32,239 nucleotides of DNA from Oceanococcus sp. Its GTDB lineage: Bacteria; Pseudomonadota; Gammaproteobacteria; Nevskiales; Oceanococcaceae. Below are positions 1 through 11,662 of this stretch, in pieces (positions within the stretch are counted from its first letter, which is position 1; every line of letters begins with the position of its first letter). The notes beneath the pieces are model-generated. The model searched no databases. It was given only the letters and a program-made list of their open reading frames with translations, and was not told the DNA's origin. The position numbers and the translations under genes are program-made. The stretch lies in the NCBI GenBank assembly GCA_030147945.1, contig JASBUL010000120.1:1-32239 (forward strand). The letters are read 5' to 3'.

Positions 1-1
1 G

Positions 2-959
<958 letters not shown>

Positions 960-963
<4 letters not shown>

Positions 964-1385
964 GTCGTGAGCGATCACTGCGCAGCAATTTTGATTTTGC
1001 CAAAAGCGTGGAAGTGCGCTGGGGCGACATGGACACGCTGGGCCATGTCAATAACGCCAAGTATCTGACCTATACCGAAAGCGCGCGCATCGCGTTCTTC
1101 GATGAGGTGTTTGCCGGCGACGAGAGCTTCATGAATGGCCAAGGCCCTATCCTGGCCGGTATCAGTTGCAACTACCATCAGCAGGTGCACTATCCGGCCA
1201 TGCTGGAAGCGGCGGTGGGGTTCAAACGCATGGGCACCAGCAGCCTGGTACTGGCCTGTCCGATTTTCCTGCGCGGTCAGGACGAGGCGGTGGCGGACGT
1301 CGAAACCACCTTGGTGTGGTTCGATTACAAGGCGCAAAAGCCCATGCCCGTACCGCAACGCTTGCGTGACCGCTTCGGGGTGTAG
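960..1385 (+). CDS. Acyl-CoA thioesterase, 4HBT hot-dog fold (YbgC-like)
   Basis: The 141-residue product has the N-terminal 4HBT signature VEVRWGDMDTLGHVNNAKYL, with Asp25 at the position of the family's catalytic aspartate, and matches the usual single hot-dog domain length. Such enzymes hydrolyse acyl-CoA thioesters in the cytoplasm; the acyl chain cannot be predicted. It is coupled to the DUF1289 gene by an ATGA overlap. It converges on the DUF7931-like gene, with one stop (1383-1385) directly abutting the other (1386-1388). Confidence 0.9.
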
Positions 1386-3265
<1,880 letters not shown>

Positions 3266-3352
3266 CTAGTCGATCGGCCCGTTCGGCTGTGGCGGGAACC
3301 TTCTGCCGGTTCCGTCTCTCCAAGCTCACAATTTGCTCAAGACACCCTGCAC

Positions 3353-3877
3353 GTGAACGAAAACACTCTGTACCGACTGCTCAGTTTGCTGGGCGCTTTG
3401 ATCTGCGCCGGCGCGATGGGTTTTGCGCTCTACCTTCAGCACGTGCAGGGCCTGGAGCCATGTTCCATGTGTGTGTTTCAGCGTGTGGCCATGATCGCCG
3501 CCGGGGTGTTTTTTCTGCTGGGCGCGGTGCTCGGCCCGAGCGGCCTGGGGCGCATGATCTGCACCGGCCTGGCCGGTGTGTCGGCGCTGGCTGGCCTGGG
3601 CATTGCCGCCCGGCATGTGTGGCTACAGTCGCTGCCGGCTGATCAGGTGCCCGCCTGTGGTCCGGCGCTGAACTACCTGATGGAGGTTATGCCGCTGTGG
3701 GAGGTGGTGCAATCGATACTGCGCGGTGATGGCAATTGCGCGGTGATCGATTGGTCATTTCTCGGGCTGAGCCTGCCGGCATGGACAGGGGTGGGTTTCT
3801 TCCTGCTCGCGGACTGGGCGCTGATGTGTATCATCCTGCCCAGGATTCTGGCCCGCCGCCAGCACGCCAACGTCTAG
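3353..3877 (+). CDS. dsbB: Disulfide bond formation protein DsbB
   Basis: DsbB is an inner-membrane quinone reductase that reoxidises periplasmic DsbA. The 174-residue product from GTG 3353 has four predicted membrane helices (about 9-29, 42-60, 68-87, 143-163). The essential cysteine pairs are Cys37-Ser-Met-Cys40 in the first periplasmic loop and Cys102/Cys129 in the second. The frame stays open far upstream of 3353, but that stretch is antisense to purB and carries no DsbB similarity; the GTG gives the family length. No strong Shine-Dalgarno precedes it. rraA follows after 40 bp. Confidence 0.95.
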   Translation: MNENTLYRLLSLLGALICAGAMGFALYLQHVQGLEPCSMCVFQRVAMIAAGVFFLLGAVLGPSGLGRMICTGLAGVSALAGLGIAARHVWLQSLPADQVPACGPALNYLMEVMPLWEVVQSILRGDGNCAVIDWSFLGLSLPAWTGVGFFLLADWALMCIILPRILARRQHANV

Positions 3878-3917
3878 GCATCACCAGGTTTTCAGTCCAT
3901 TTCGCACGAGTCCAAAC

Positions 3918-4403
3918 ATGTCCTTCGCCACCACTGATCTTTCCGACAAATACACTCACGCGGTGCAGGTCGCCGATCCGATCTTTCGTGATTATGGCGG
4001 TAAGCTGGCGTTTCACGGGCCGGCCAAGACCTTGAAGTTGTTTGAAGACAACACGCTGGTGCGGGCCAGTCTTGAACAACCGGGCGAAGGACGGGTACTG
4101 GTTGTTGATGGGGGTGGTTCCATGCGCTGCGCCCTGGTGGGCGATCAGCTCGGCGAGCTGGCGGTCAAGAACGGCTGGGCCGGTATTGTGGTCTATGGCT
4201 GCATTCGCGACTCCGCGGTGATCGCAACACAGGCGATTGGCGTCAAAGCCATGGCCACGCATCCGCGCAAGAGTCTGAAAAAGGGCGTCGGCGAAGAAAA
4301 TCTGACGGTCAGCTTCGCCGGTCTGACGATCGCCCCGGGTGCCTGGGTGTACGCCGATGCGGACGGGATTGTGGTGAGCGCCGAGGAGCTGCAGCCGGCC
4401 TGA
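3918..4403 (+). CDS. rraA: RraA family protein (ribonuclease E activity regulator / aldolase-like)
   Basis: The product has 161 residues, like E. coli RraA, which binds RNase E and inhibits mRNA decay. Related proteins are class II 4-hydroxy-4-methyl-2-oxoglutarate aldolases. The RraA core is clear: [20 protein letters not shown], then [14 protein letters not shown] with the Arg-Asp pair that places metal and substrate in the aldolases, then [14 protein letters not shown]. Sequence alone does not separate the RNase E regulator from an aldolase; the lack of a catabolic neighbourhood favours the RraA role. Its last 95 bases overlap the 3' end of rluE on the other strand. Confidence 0.9.
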   Translation: MSFATTDLSDKYTHAVQVADPIFRDYGGKLAFHGPAKTLKLFEDNTLVRASLEQPGEGRVLVVDGGGSMRCALVGDQLGELAVKNGWAGIVVYGCIRDSAVIATQAIGVKAMATHPRKSLKKGVGEENLTVSFAGLTIAPGAWVYADADGIVVSAEELQPA

Positions 4404-4962
4404 GCCATTGCGCGGGCAACTCGCGCGCCACATCCACCTCGCGCCATTGGCCGGGCTGCAAGGTATCCAGCGTTATGGGGCCGATGGCTGCGCGTATCAG
4501 GCGTAGGGTCGGATACCCCACCGCCGCGGTCATGCGCCGCACCTGGCGGTTGCGCCCCTCGCTGATCTGCAGCTCAACCCAGCAGGTCGGAATGCTTTTG
4601 CGCTCACGAATTGGCGGATCGCGGGGCCATACAGTCGGCGCTTGCATCAGCTGCGCCCGTGCCGGGCGGGTCATGCCATCCTTGAGCTCGACACCGCGGC
4701 GCAGCTGCTCCAGCGCGTTCGCACAGATTTCGCCTTCAAGCTGCACCCAGTAGGTTTTCGCCAGTTTGTGACGGGGTGAGCTGATCCGGTTCTGCAACAC
4801 GCCGTCGTCGGTGAGCAGCATCAGGCCCTCGCTGTCGTAGTCCAGCCGGCCTGCCGGATAAACCTTGGCCACCTCGATGTAGTCGCCCAGTGTCCGCTTG
4901 TCGCCAGATGCAGAAAATTGCGACAAGACCTGAAAGGGTTTGCAAAAGGCTAGGGTCGGCAG
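4309..4962 (-). CDS. rluE: 23S rRNA pseudouridine synthase, RluE-like, probable CTG start
   Basis: This is an RsuA/RluB/E/F-type pseudouridine synthase; E. coli RluE modifies U2457 of 23S rRNA. The catalytic motif [17 protein letters not shown] and the family blocks [18 protein letters not shown] and [20 protein letters not shown] are intact. The first in-frame TTG (4926) would remove the conserved N-terminal block, readable here as [13 protein letters not shown]. The frame is open back to a TGA just upstream, and within it only CTG 4962 fits the family start. It is preceded at 6 nt by AGGAG. From CTG the protein is 217 residues. The Arg/Pro-rich C-terminal tail of about 35 residues exceeds the family end and overlaps rraA. 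Product is secure; start is inference. Confidence 0.88.
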   Translation of the reverse strand: MPTLAFCKPFQVLSQFSASGDKRTLGDYIEVAKVYPAGRLDYDSEGLMLLTDDGVLQNRISSPRHKLAKTYWVQLEGEICANALEQLRRGVELKDGMTRPARAQLMQAPTVWPRDPPIRERKSIPTCWVELQISEGRNRQVRRMTAAVGYPTLRLIRAAIGPITLDTLQPGQWREVDVARELPAQWLRPAAAPRRSPQSRPHRRTPRHPGRSSDRRS

Positions 4963-4968
4963 GGCGCT

Positions 4969-4973
4969 CTCCT
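4969..4973 (-). promoter_or_regulatory. Shine-Dalgarno AGGAG that decides the CTG start of rluE
   Basis: On the minus strand AGGAG is followed by six bases (AGCGCC) and then CTG at 4962. That is ideal spacing for initiation at the CTG. No comparable site precedes the TTG at 4926. Confidence 0.55.
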
Positions 4974-4990
4974 GGACAAATCAAGCGTTG

Positions 4991-4996
4991 TATAAT
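4991..4996 (+). promoter_or_regulatory. Perfect -10 hexamer (TATAAT), probable aceA promoter
   Basis: TATAAT lies about 200 bp upstream of the aceA ATG in the rluE/aceA divergent gap. No good -35 stands at 16-18 bp; the closest, TGGACA (4973-4978), is only 12 bp away. A promoter here would therefore be weak or depend on an activator. The predicted start near 5003 gives a leader of about 190 nt. Confidence 0.45.
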
Positions 4997-5007
4997 CGAA
5001 CGGATAA

Positions 5008-5175
5008 CTCGACGATGTCGAGCGTTGTCAGGTCTGCTCACGGAGGGCTGTTTGACCCGGCAGCCCGATGCACGATCAGGCCAAGGTATCCGATTCCAAT
5101 TGTCTGCCCGTTTGCCACCAGATGGGTAGACGCGACACTGGCTCTGCCAGCTCATGGGCGTTACGCCCGGCAAAC
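5008..5175 (+). promoter_or_regulatory. Hairpin-rich 5' leader of aceA (candidate cis-regulatory RNA or operator)
   Basis: Several perfect inverted repeats are strung through the leader. CTCGAC/GTCGAG (5008-5013/5017-5022, loop GAT) sits at about +5 to +19 and could also be a repressor operator. GGGCTG/CAGCCC is at 5045-5050/5061-5066. GTTTGCC/GGCAAAC (5110-5116/5169-5175) encloses two 3-nt-loop hairpins, CTGGC/GCCAG (5138-5150) and GGGCG/CGCCC (5156-5168). The second is flush against the outer stem, giving a three-way-junction layout. The Shine-Dalgarno GAGGA (about 5179-5183) follows at once. This is read by eye; no covariance support is available. Confidence 0.35.
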
Positions 5176-5195
5176 AAAGAGGACTTTAGTCAATC

Positions 5196-6506
<1,311 letters not shown>

Positions 6507-6536
6507 CGCGCTACAGGCGCAGATCCTGACAATCAG

Positions 6537-6566
6537 GCCCGCGGTGGACCCACCGCGGGCTTTTTT
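6537..6566 (+). terminator. Rho-independent terminator of aceA
   Basis: A perfect 10-bp stem, GCCCGCGGTG (6537-6546) with CACCGCGGGC (6551-6560), has a 4-nt loop and is followed directly by six T (6561-6566). The reverse strand has no T run after the stem, so it serves aceA only, not gloA. Confidence 0.93.
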
Positions 6567-6576
6567 ATGACCTGGC

Positions 6577-7032
6577 CTACCAGCTGCCGGTATTGGGCAT
6601 ATCGACCCACGGCTGTTGCGGTGGCAGCGGATCACCGGCTTGCAGCAGTTCGATGGAAATGCCATCAGGTGAACGCACAAAGGCCATATGACCGTCACGC
6701 GGCGGGCGGTTAATGGTTACACCACCGTCGGACAGCCGTTGACAGGCAGCGTAGATATCGTCGACCCGGTAGGCCAGATGGCCAAAATTGCGTCCGCCGT
6801 CGTAGCGCTCCTGCTGACCATTTTCATCCGGCCAGTTGTAGGTCAGCTCGACCATGGGGCCTTTTTTCTCGCGCGCGCGTTGAAGATCGTCCGGTGCGCT
6901 CAGGAACACCAGGGTGAAGCGCCCCTGCTCATGATCGTAACGATCAACTTCGACCAGGCCAAGCAGGTCGCAGTAGAAGTGCAGGGCGTCATCGAGGCTG
7001 GCGACGCGAACCATGGTGTGAAGATATTGCAT
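6577..7032 (-). CDS. gloA: Lactoylglutathione lyase (glyoxalase I)
   Basis: This enzyme isomerises the methylglyoxal-glutathione hemithioacetal to S-lactoylglutathione, a cytosolic detoxification step. The 151-residue product keeps the four metal ligands of the family: His5 (MQYLH), Glu62 (VELTYNW), His85 (FGHLAY) and Glu128 (SIELLQ). It also has the paired vicinal-oxygen-chelate half-domains with FYCDLLGL and [10 protein letters not shown]. It is slightly longer than E. coli GloA (135), mainly through an extended C-terminal tail. It lies downstream of the diguanylate cyclase on the same strand, with about 170 bp between, so it may have its own promoter. Confidence 0.95.
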   Translation of the reverse strand: MQYLHTMVRVASLDDALHFYCDLLGLVEVDRYDHEQGRFTLVFLSAPDDLQRAREKKGPMVELTYNWPDENGQQERYDGGRNFGHLAYRVDDIYAACQRLSDGGVTINRPPRDGHMAFVRSPDGISIELLQAGDPLPPQQPWVDMPNTGSW

Positions 7033-7076
7033 CGGTGCGATAGTGCGCTGAGGGTGGACGCCTATGTTCGCACGCC

Positions 7077-7205
7077 TCAGCTCGCTTCGGGCGGCTCGCT
7101 CGGGCCGCTGCGACGCTGCGCGGTGAAGCGGCGCACATTGCGCTGGCTTGACTCCGGCGCGCGGCGCACCCTGTTGCGCCCCTGATCCTTGGCCAGGTAA
7201 AGCGC
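7077..7205 (-). other. In-frame coding remnant after the TAA of the diguanylate cyclase gene
   Basis: Past the TAA at 7206-7208 the same frame continues with [13 protein letters not shown], the canonical last helix of a GGDEF domain, then about 29 more residues (Arg-rich, then PSEPPEAS) to a TGA at 7077-7079. One substitution of CAA, GAA, AAA or TTA to TAA would explain it. The remnant still reads as protein, so the stop is recent, read through, or a sequencing error. Confidence 0.85.
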
Positions 7206-8870
7206 TTAATCGGCCCGGCGCAGCAGGTCCGTGGGAGTAATGTCGCCCGGGTGCAGTGACGCCAGGCCGATTGACACGGTCCAGCGCAAGGTCACCCCGG
7301 ATGCCAGCGGCAGCTCTTTTTTCTGCAGCTCAAGGCGCAGGCGTTCGGCCGCTTCAGCGGCCTTGTGGCCATCGATTTGAGGCAGCAGCAGAACAAACTC
7401 TTCGCCCCCTATGCGGGCGGCGATATCGGTTTTGCGCATGAGCTGGCGCATGGTGTCACCGACGATGCGTAAAACCTGGTCGCCAACCGGGTGGCCGTGG
7501 GTGTCGTTGATCTGCTTGAAATGATCCAGATCAATCATCAGCAGCGCCAGGTCCTGATCGAAGCGCAGGGCGCGAGCGAACTCCTGCTCCAGCTCGGCCA
7601 TGAAATGGCGCCGATTGAACAGACCGGTCAGACCGTCGGTACGCGCCTGCAGGCTGAGCTTGTCCTGTAGCGTCTTGCGATCCGTGATATCGGTGAACGC
7701 GACCACAACCTGCGGGTGGTCATCTTCATCACCGGGCATGGGGAAGGCGTCCACCTTGACCCATGTGGGCTGTGTCTGATGCGGATGCTCGATACCCAGC
7801 GTGGCATCGCGTATTGGTCGACCACTTTGTATCACCCGTTGAACCGGGAACTCCTGCGGTTCGAGTACGCGGAGATCTTCGTCGAGCAAGCGCCAGCTGC
7901 GGTTCAAAGGCACGCTGCGGTCGGCCTGAGACATGCCGAGCAGGCGTTTGGCTGTGGGGTTGCCGTACTCCACGCTGGTGTCATAGTTGTGCACCACAAC
8001 CGCTGTCGGCAGATTTTCCAGCAGTTTTTTGAACTTGGTGCGACTGCGACGCAACGCCGCTTCGTTGAACTTCTGCTGGGTGATGTCCTGGATCATCGAG
8101 ATGAAATGCAAAGGACGGTTGCTTTCGTCGCGCACGATGCTGACATCCAGCTGGATGTAAATGATGTGGCCGTGCCGGTGGAAATAGCGTTTTTCCATGC
8201 GATAGGTGTCGCGCTGGCCATCCAGCAGGGCCTGGACGTAGGCCAGATCGGCTTCCAGATCATCCGGATGGGTAATTTCCTGAAAGGTCAGGGCAGTCAA
8301 CTCGGCTTCGCTGTAACCGAGCATGTCGGCCAGCGCTTTGTTCACGGTGACAAACTGGCCTTCGGTCGAGACCGTGGCGACGCCGATAGGCGCGGCCGCC
8401 TGGGTCAGGCGGAAGCGCTTTTCGCTCTCACGCATCTTGTCCAGGGCGTCCTGCAGCTCGTCATTGCGTGCCGCCAGTTCATTTTTCATGTTGCGGTGGT
8501 CGTCGATGAAGGCCGATGCCTTGGGGACCAGAAACCACAACACCGAGGCGGTCATGACCGAGACCAGCGCGGTAAAGAATTTAACCCCTGCCGATGTGGC
8601 GTACATCGGTCGCCAGATGTTGACGATCTCGATCAGGTGGGTCACGCCGCAGGCCGTAATGAACGCCCCGAACATCAGAAATATGGCGCGGAACTGAAGA
8701 TCGGGTTGCTTGCGAATGAACCAGATCAGGGCCATGGGGATGGAGAAATACGACAGCGCGATCACGATGTCGGAGCCGACCAATGTCCACAACAGGCCTG
8801 GTTTCCACAGCAGGCAGTAGCCGTGCGGCAGAAATCCGGAGTTCGCTTGCATGAACTCGCTCAGTGCCAT
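7206..8870 (-). CDS. Membrane diguanylate cyclase: ethylene-receptor-like domain + PAS-PAS-GGDEF, C-terminally truncated
   Basis: The 554-residue protein should make c-di-GMP. N-terminal residues 29-119 form three membrane helices closely resembling the plant ETR1 ethylene-binding domain. Asp34, Tyr41, Ile71, Cys74 and His78 have the spacing of ETR1 Asp25, Tyr32, Ile62, Cys65 and His69, so Cu(I)/ethylene binding is plausible. A coiled linker (about 125-150) and two PAS domains (about 150-265, 275-395) follow. The GGDEF domain has active-site GGEEF (488-492) and inhibitory RxxD (479-482). The frame ends at TAA just after LLRRAD, removing the final conserved helix; activity may be lost. Start at ATG 8870; Met7 is an alternative. 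Confidence 0.9.
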   Translation of the reverse strand: MALSEFMQANSGFLPHGYCLLWKPGLLWTLVGSDIVIALSYFSIPMALIWFIRKQPDLQFRAIFLMFGAFITACGVTHLIEIVNIWRPMYATSAGVKFFTALVSVMTASVLWFLVPKASAFIDDHRNMKNELAARNDELQDALDKMRESEKRFRLTQAAAPIGVATVSTEGQFVTVNKALADMLGYSEAELTALTFQEITHPDDLEADLAYVQALLDGQRDTYRMEKRYFHRHGHIIYIQLDVSIVRDESNRPLHFISMIQDITQQKFNEAALRRSRTKFKKLLENLPTAVVVHNYDTSVEYGNPTAKRLLGMSQADRSVPLNRSWRLLDEDLRVLEPQEFPVQRVIQSGRPIRDATLGIEHPHQTQPTWVKVDAFPMPGDEDDHPQVVVAFTDITDRKTLQDKLSLQARTDGLTGLFNRRHFMAELEQEFARALRFDQDLALLMIDLDHFKQINDTHGHPVGDQVLRIVGDTMRQLMRKTDIAARIGGEEFVLLLPQIDGHKAAEAAERLRLELQKKELPLASGVTLRWTVSIGLASLHPGDITPTDLLRRAD

Positions 8871-9021
8871 GTTGATGTCCGTTGACGGGCTCGATGACCC
8901 TTACGGTGCCATTTGCAGCGTGAAAACAACGTGAGGATGAGAGTTGTTCACAAAGGCACGCGGGGGCTGATTCCGGTACAGTGCGACAGCTTTTATTCCA
9001 GGATCGTAATAAGCGAGGGCT

Positions 9022-10614
9022 GTGGTGTTTGACTACATCGTTGTAGGGGGAGGTTCAGCCGGGGCGGTGGTCGCCAGCCGGCTGAGTGAGGACCGAAACG
9101 TCAGCGTGTGTCTGCTTGAAAGCGGACCGGTCGACAAAAGCGTGCTGATTCACGCGCCGGCTGGCGTCGTAGCCATGATGCCGCGCAAGAACAAGCTCAA
9201 CTATGCCTTCGAGACTGTGCCGCAAAAAGGCCTTAACGGGCGCCGTGGCTATCAGCCGCGCGGGCGCTGTCTGGGCGGTTCCAGTTCGGTCAACGCCATG
9301 CTCTATGTCCGCGGCCATCGCGCCGACTACGATCACTGGTCGGCGCTTGGCAATGCTGGCTGGTCGTATGCGGAGGTGCTGCCGTATTTCAAACGCTCCG
9401 AGCACAACGAAAACATCCACGATGAATTCCACGGCCAGGGCGGGCCGCTGAATGTCATGAATCTGCGCTCGCCAGGTGCGCTCAATGCGGAGTTCATCAA
9501 AGCCTGTGAAGAGCAGGGCATAGCCGCGACCGCCGACTGCAACGGCGCCGAGCAGGACGGGGCGCTGGAATATCAGGTGACCCACATCAATGGCGAACGT
9601 TGCAGTGCAGCCAAGGCCTACCTGACGCCCAATCTGTCGCGCCCTAATCTTGAGGTCATGACCCAGACCCCGGTGCTGCAAATCCTGCTGGACGGCAAGA
9701 CCGCAACCGGCGTGCGGGTGAAACGCGAAGGTCAGACCTTGGACCTGCGCGCCCGCCGCGAGGTCATCGTCTGCGGCGGCGCCTTCAACTCACCACAGTT
9801 GCTGATGCTCTCCGGGATCGGTCCGGGCGCGCATCTGCAGGACCGCGGCATCGCGGTTGCTCATGATCTGCCCGGGGTCGGCCAAAACCTGCAAGACCAC
9901 ATCGACATCGTGCACAGCTACCGGGCACCCAACAGTGACACCTTCGGACTGTCTTTCGGCTTCATGCCCAAGATACTGGCCGCGATGCTGCAATGGCGAC
10001 GTCAGCGCAGCGGCCTGATCACCTCGCCGTACGCTGAGGCCGGGGCGTTTTTCCGCAGCTCGGAGGCCGACGGGCGGCCGGACCTGCAGCTGATTTTAGT
10101 CCGCGCCCTGGTCGATGATCATGGTCGAAAAATGCATCTGGGCCATGGCTTCAGCAGCCATTGCACGCTGCTCAACCCACAGGCTCGTGGCAGCGTGCGC
10201 CTGGCCAGCAATGACCCGCTGGCGGATCCGCTGATCGACCCGTGTTTTCTCGACAACGAGCGCGACATGCGGGTGTTCAAGGAAGGTGCGCGCAAGCAGC
10301 TGGCGGTGCTCAACGCGGCGGCGCTGTCACCCTGGCGTGGCGACATGCTGTACCCGTTGAATCCGGACGACGATGCCGCGCTGGAGGAAGATCTGCGCAA
10401 TCGCGCCGACACCCAGTACCATCCTGTAGGCACCTGCAAAATGGGCCAGGATGACGGGGCGGTGGTCGATCATCGGCTGCGTGTGCACGGCATCGCCGGA
10501 CTGCGTGTGGCCGATGCCTCGATCATGCCGACACTGGTGGCCGGCAATACCAATGCACCCACCATCATGATCGGCGAAAAGGCCGCCGATATGATTCGGG
10601 AGGATGCCGCCTAG
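9022..10614 (+). CDS. GMC-family FAD-dependent alcohol dehydrogenase (choline dehydrogenase-like)
   Basis: A 530-residue GMC flavoenzyme that likely oxidises an alcohol to an aldehyde, passing electrons to a quinone or other acceptor. It has the N-terminal FAD motif [15 protein letters not shown] (residues 9-23), GMC signature 1 ([18 protein letters not shown], 81-98), signature 2 ([15 protein letters not shown]), and the catalytic His467 ([11 protein letters not shown]) and Asn511 (GNTNAPT) at choline-oxidase-like spacing. The GTG at 9022 is followed by a second GTG; either could start. The short-chain or terpene alcohol dehydrogenases of this group are as likely as choline dehydrogenase. 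Its stop shares a CTAG palindrome with the convergent araC-type gene. Confidence 0.93.
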   Translation: MVFDYIVVGGGSAGAVVASRLSEDRNVSVCLLESGPVDKSVLIHAPAGVVAMMPRKNKLNYAFETVPQKGLNGRRGYQPRGRCLGGSSSVNAMLYVRGHRADYDHWSALGNAGWSYAEVLPYFKRSEHNENIHDEFHGQGGPLNVMNLRSPGALNAEFIKACEEQGIAATADCNGAEQDGALEYQVTHINGERCSAAKAYLTPNLSRPNLEVMTQTPVLQILLDGKTATGVRVKREGQTLDLRARREVIVCGGAFNSPQLLMLSGIGPGAHLQDRGIAVAHDLPGVGQNLQDHIDIVHSYRAPNSDTFGLSFGFMPKILAAMLQWRRQRSGLITSPYAEAGAFFRSSEADGRPDLQLILVRALVDDHGRKMHLGHGFSSHCTLLNPQARGSVRLASNDPLADPLIDPCFLDNERDMRVFKEGARKQLAVLNAAALSPWRGDMLYPLNPDDDAALEEDLRNRADTQYHPVGTCKMGQDDGAVVDHRLRVHGIAGLRVADASIMPTLVAGNTNAPTIMIGEKAADMIREDAA

Positions 10615-11567
10615 TTAGAACTGCGGTCCCGAAACTGGGCCGGCGACAGGCCGGTCCAGCGCCGAAATGCCTTGGCAAATGCGCTTTCGTCAGAAAAGCC
10701 CAGGTCCTGCGCGATGGCCAGGATTTTGCTGCCCCGACTCAGGGCATCTTCGGCCAGTCGCCGCAGTTCGTGCTCGCGCAGACTGCGGAAAGACACCCCG
10801 TCCTCGGCCAGTCGCCGGTTCATGTGGCGGGCGCTCAGGGCAAGCTGCGCAGCGATCTCTTCGCGTGATGCGCACGGTGCCTGGCGGATGGCCTGGCTCA
10901 CCTGCACGCTGAGGCTGTGTTCGCCGAGGTTGGCGAGATGTTGATCGGCCAGTGCGCGCAGCTGATCGCGTAAGGGGGCATTGGCCTGAATCAGCGGGCT
11001 GCGCAGGGTCTGCGGTTCCAGGCACAGGCGGTAGTCCGCGCATTTGAACTGCACCGGGCAACCGAGCAAGCCCGGATAACGCTGAGGGTCGTCGAGTGCG
11101 GGGTGGGCCAGATGCAAGGCCCGAATGCCGAAATGCCCACCGGTACTCCAGCGTCCCAGATGAACGATTCCGGCCAGCACGGCCTCGACCCGCTGGGCCC
11201 GGCATGTGGCGTATTGCGGGCGGTAGCGCAGATGCACCGCGTCAGCCTCCTGCACCAAGGGGGCGTCACCGCCTTCGCCGATGATCGGCAGATAATCGAT
11301 CAGGGCCTCGAGCGCCTCGCCGCAGGTTTCGCAACTCATCAGCAGCAGACCCGCGATATCCAGGTGACCAACTTGCAGACTCAGGCCGAGACGGATCCCG
11401 ATCAGCGGATCTTCGCTGTGCGCGCACAGGTGCTGCCACAGCGCATCCTGGGTGCTGAGCGGAATACGTTCGCGGTCCAGGGCCAGCTCTGTTGCAGGCA
11501 GACCGAGTCTGTCGGCGGCCTGCAGCAAGGCCTGGCTGTAACGCAAAGTGACGGTTGCGGTGGTCAT
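10611..11567 (-). CDS. AraC-family regulator with arabinose_bd-type sensor (VirS/OruR-like)
   Basis: A 318-residue regulator. Residues about 15-205 match the sensor domain of the OruR/VirS/ArgR-like AraC subgroup, with an early helix (LGLPATELALDRERIP), GIRLGLSLQVGHLDIAG and LLMSCETCGEALEAL. Residues about 215-316 are the double helix-turn-helix: SREEIAAQLALSARHMNRRL and ILAIAQDLGFSDESAFAKAF, ending RWTGLSPAQFR. It is transcribed away from the FMO operon across a 95-bp gap, so it very likely controls that operon in response to a small hydrophobic ligand; that link is inference. Start ATG 11567 gives the family length. Confidence 0.93.
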   Translation of the reverse strand: MTTATVTLRYSQALLQAADRLGLPATELALDRERIPLSTQDALWQHLCAHSEDPLIGIRLGLSLQVGHLDIAGLLLMSCETCGEALEALIDYLPIIGEGGDAPLVQEADAVHLRYRPQYATCRAQRVEAVLAGIVHLGRWSTGGHFGIRALHLAHPALDDPQRYPGLLGCPVQFKCADYRLCLEPQTLRSPLIQANAPLRDQLRALADQHLANLGEHSLSVQVSQAIRQAPCASREEIAAQLALSARHMNRRLAEDGVSFRSLREHELRRLAEDALSRGSKILAIAQDLGFSDESAFAKAFRRWTGLSPAQFRDRSSN

Positions 11568-11662
11568 GGTCCCGTTTTGACCGAGGCTTGTCCCGAATCA
11601 GCCGTGACCGGCAGCGGCGGAGTCCGTATTGTGCATCGATCGTATCGTTCTGGTGGAGCATT

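Noticed and set aside
4973-4978. TGGACA as the -35 partner of the TATAAT at 4991
   Set aside because: The spacer is only 12 bp, far below the 16-18 bp needed for sigma-70.
4989-4994. Minus-strand TATACA overlapping TATAAT as a divergent rluE promoter
   Set aside because: Only 4 of 6 bases match and no -35-like hexamer lies at suitable spacing (nearest candidates at 21 and 31 bp).
7716-8885. 389-codon plus-strand open frame opposite the diguanylate cyclase
   Set aside because: No family resemblance; His/Gln/Val-rich antisense translation of PAS and linker sequence.
11568-11662. ATCGAT-rich stretch between the AraC and FMO genes as an operator
   Set aside because: The repeats are too short and imperfect to distinguish from chance; AraC-type sites cannot be called by eye here.
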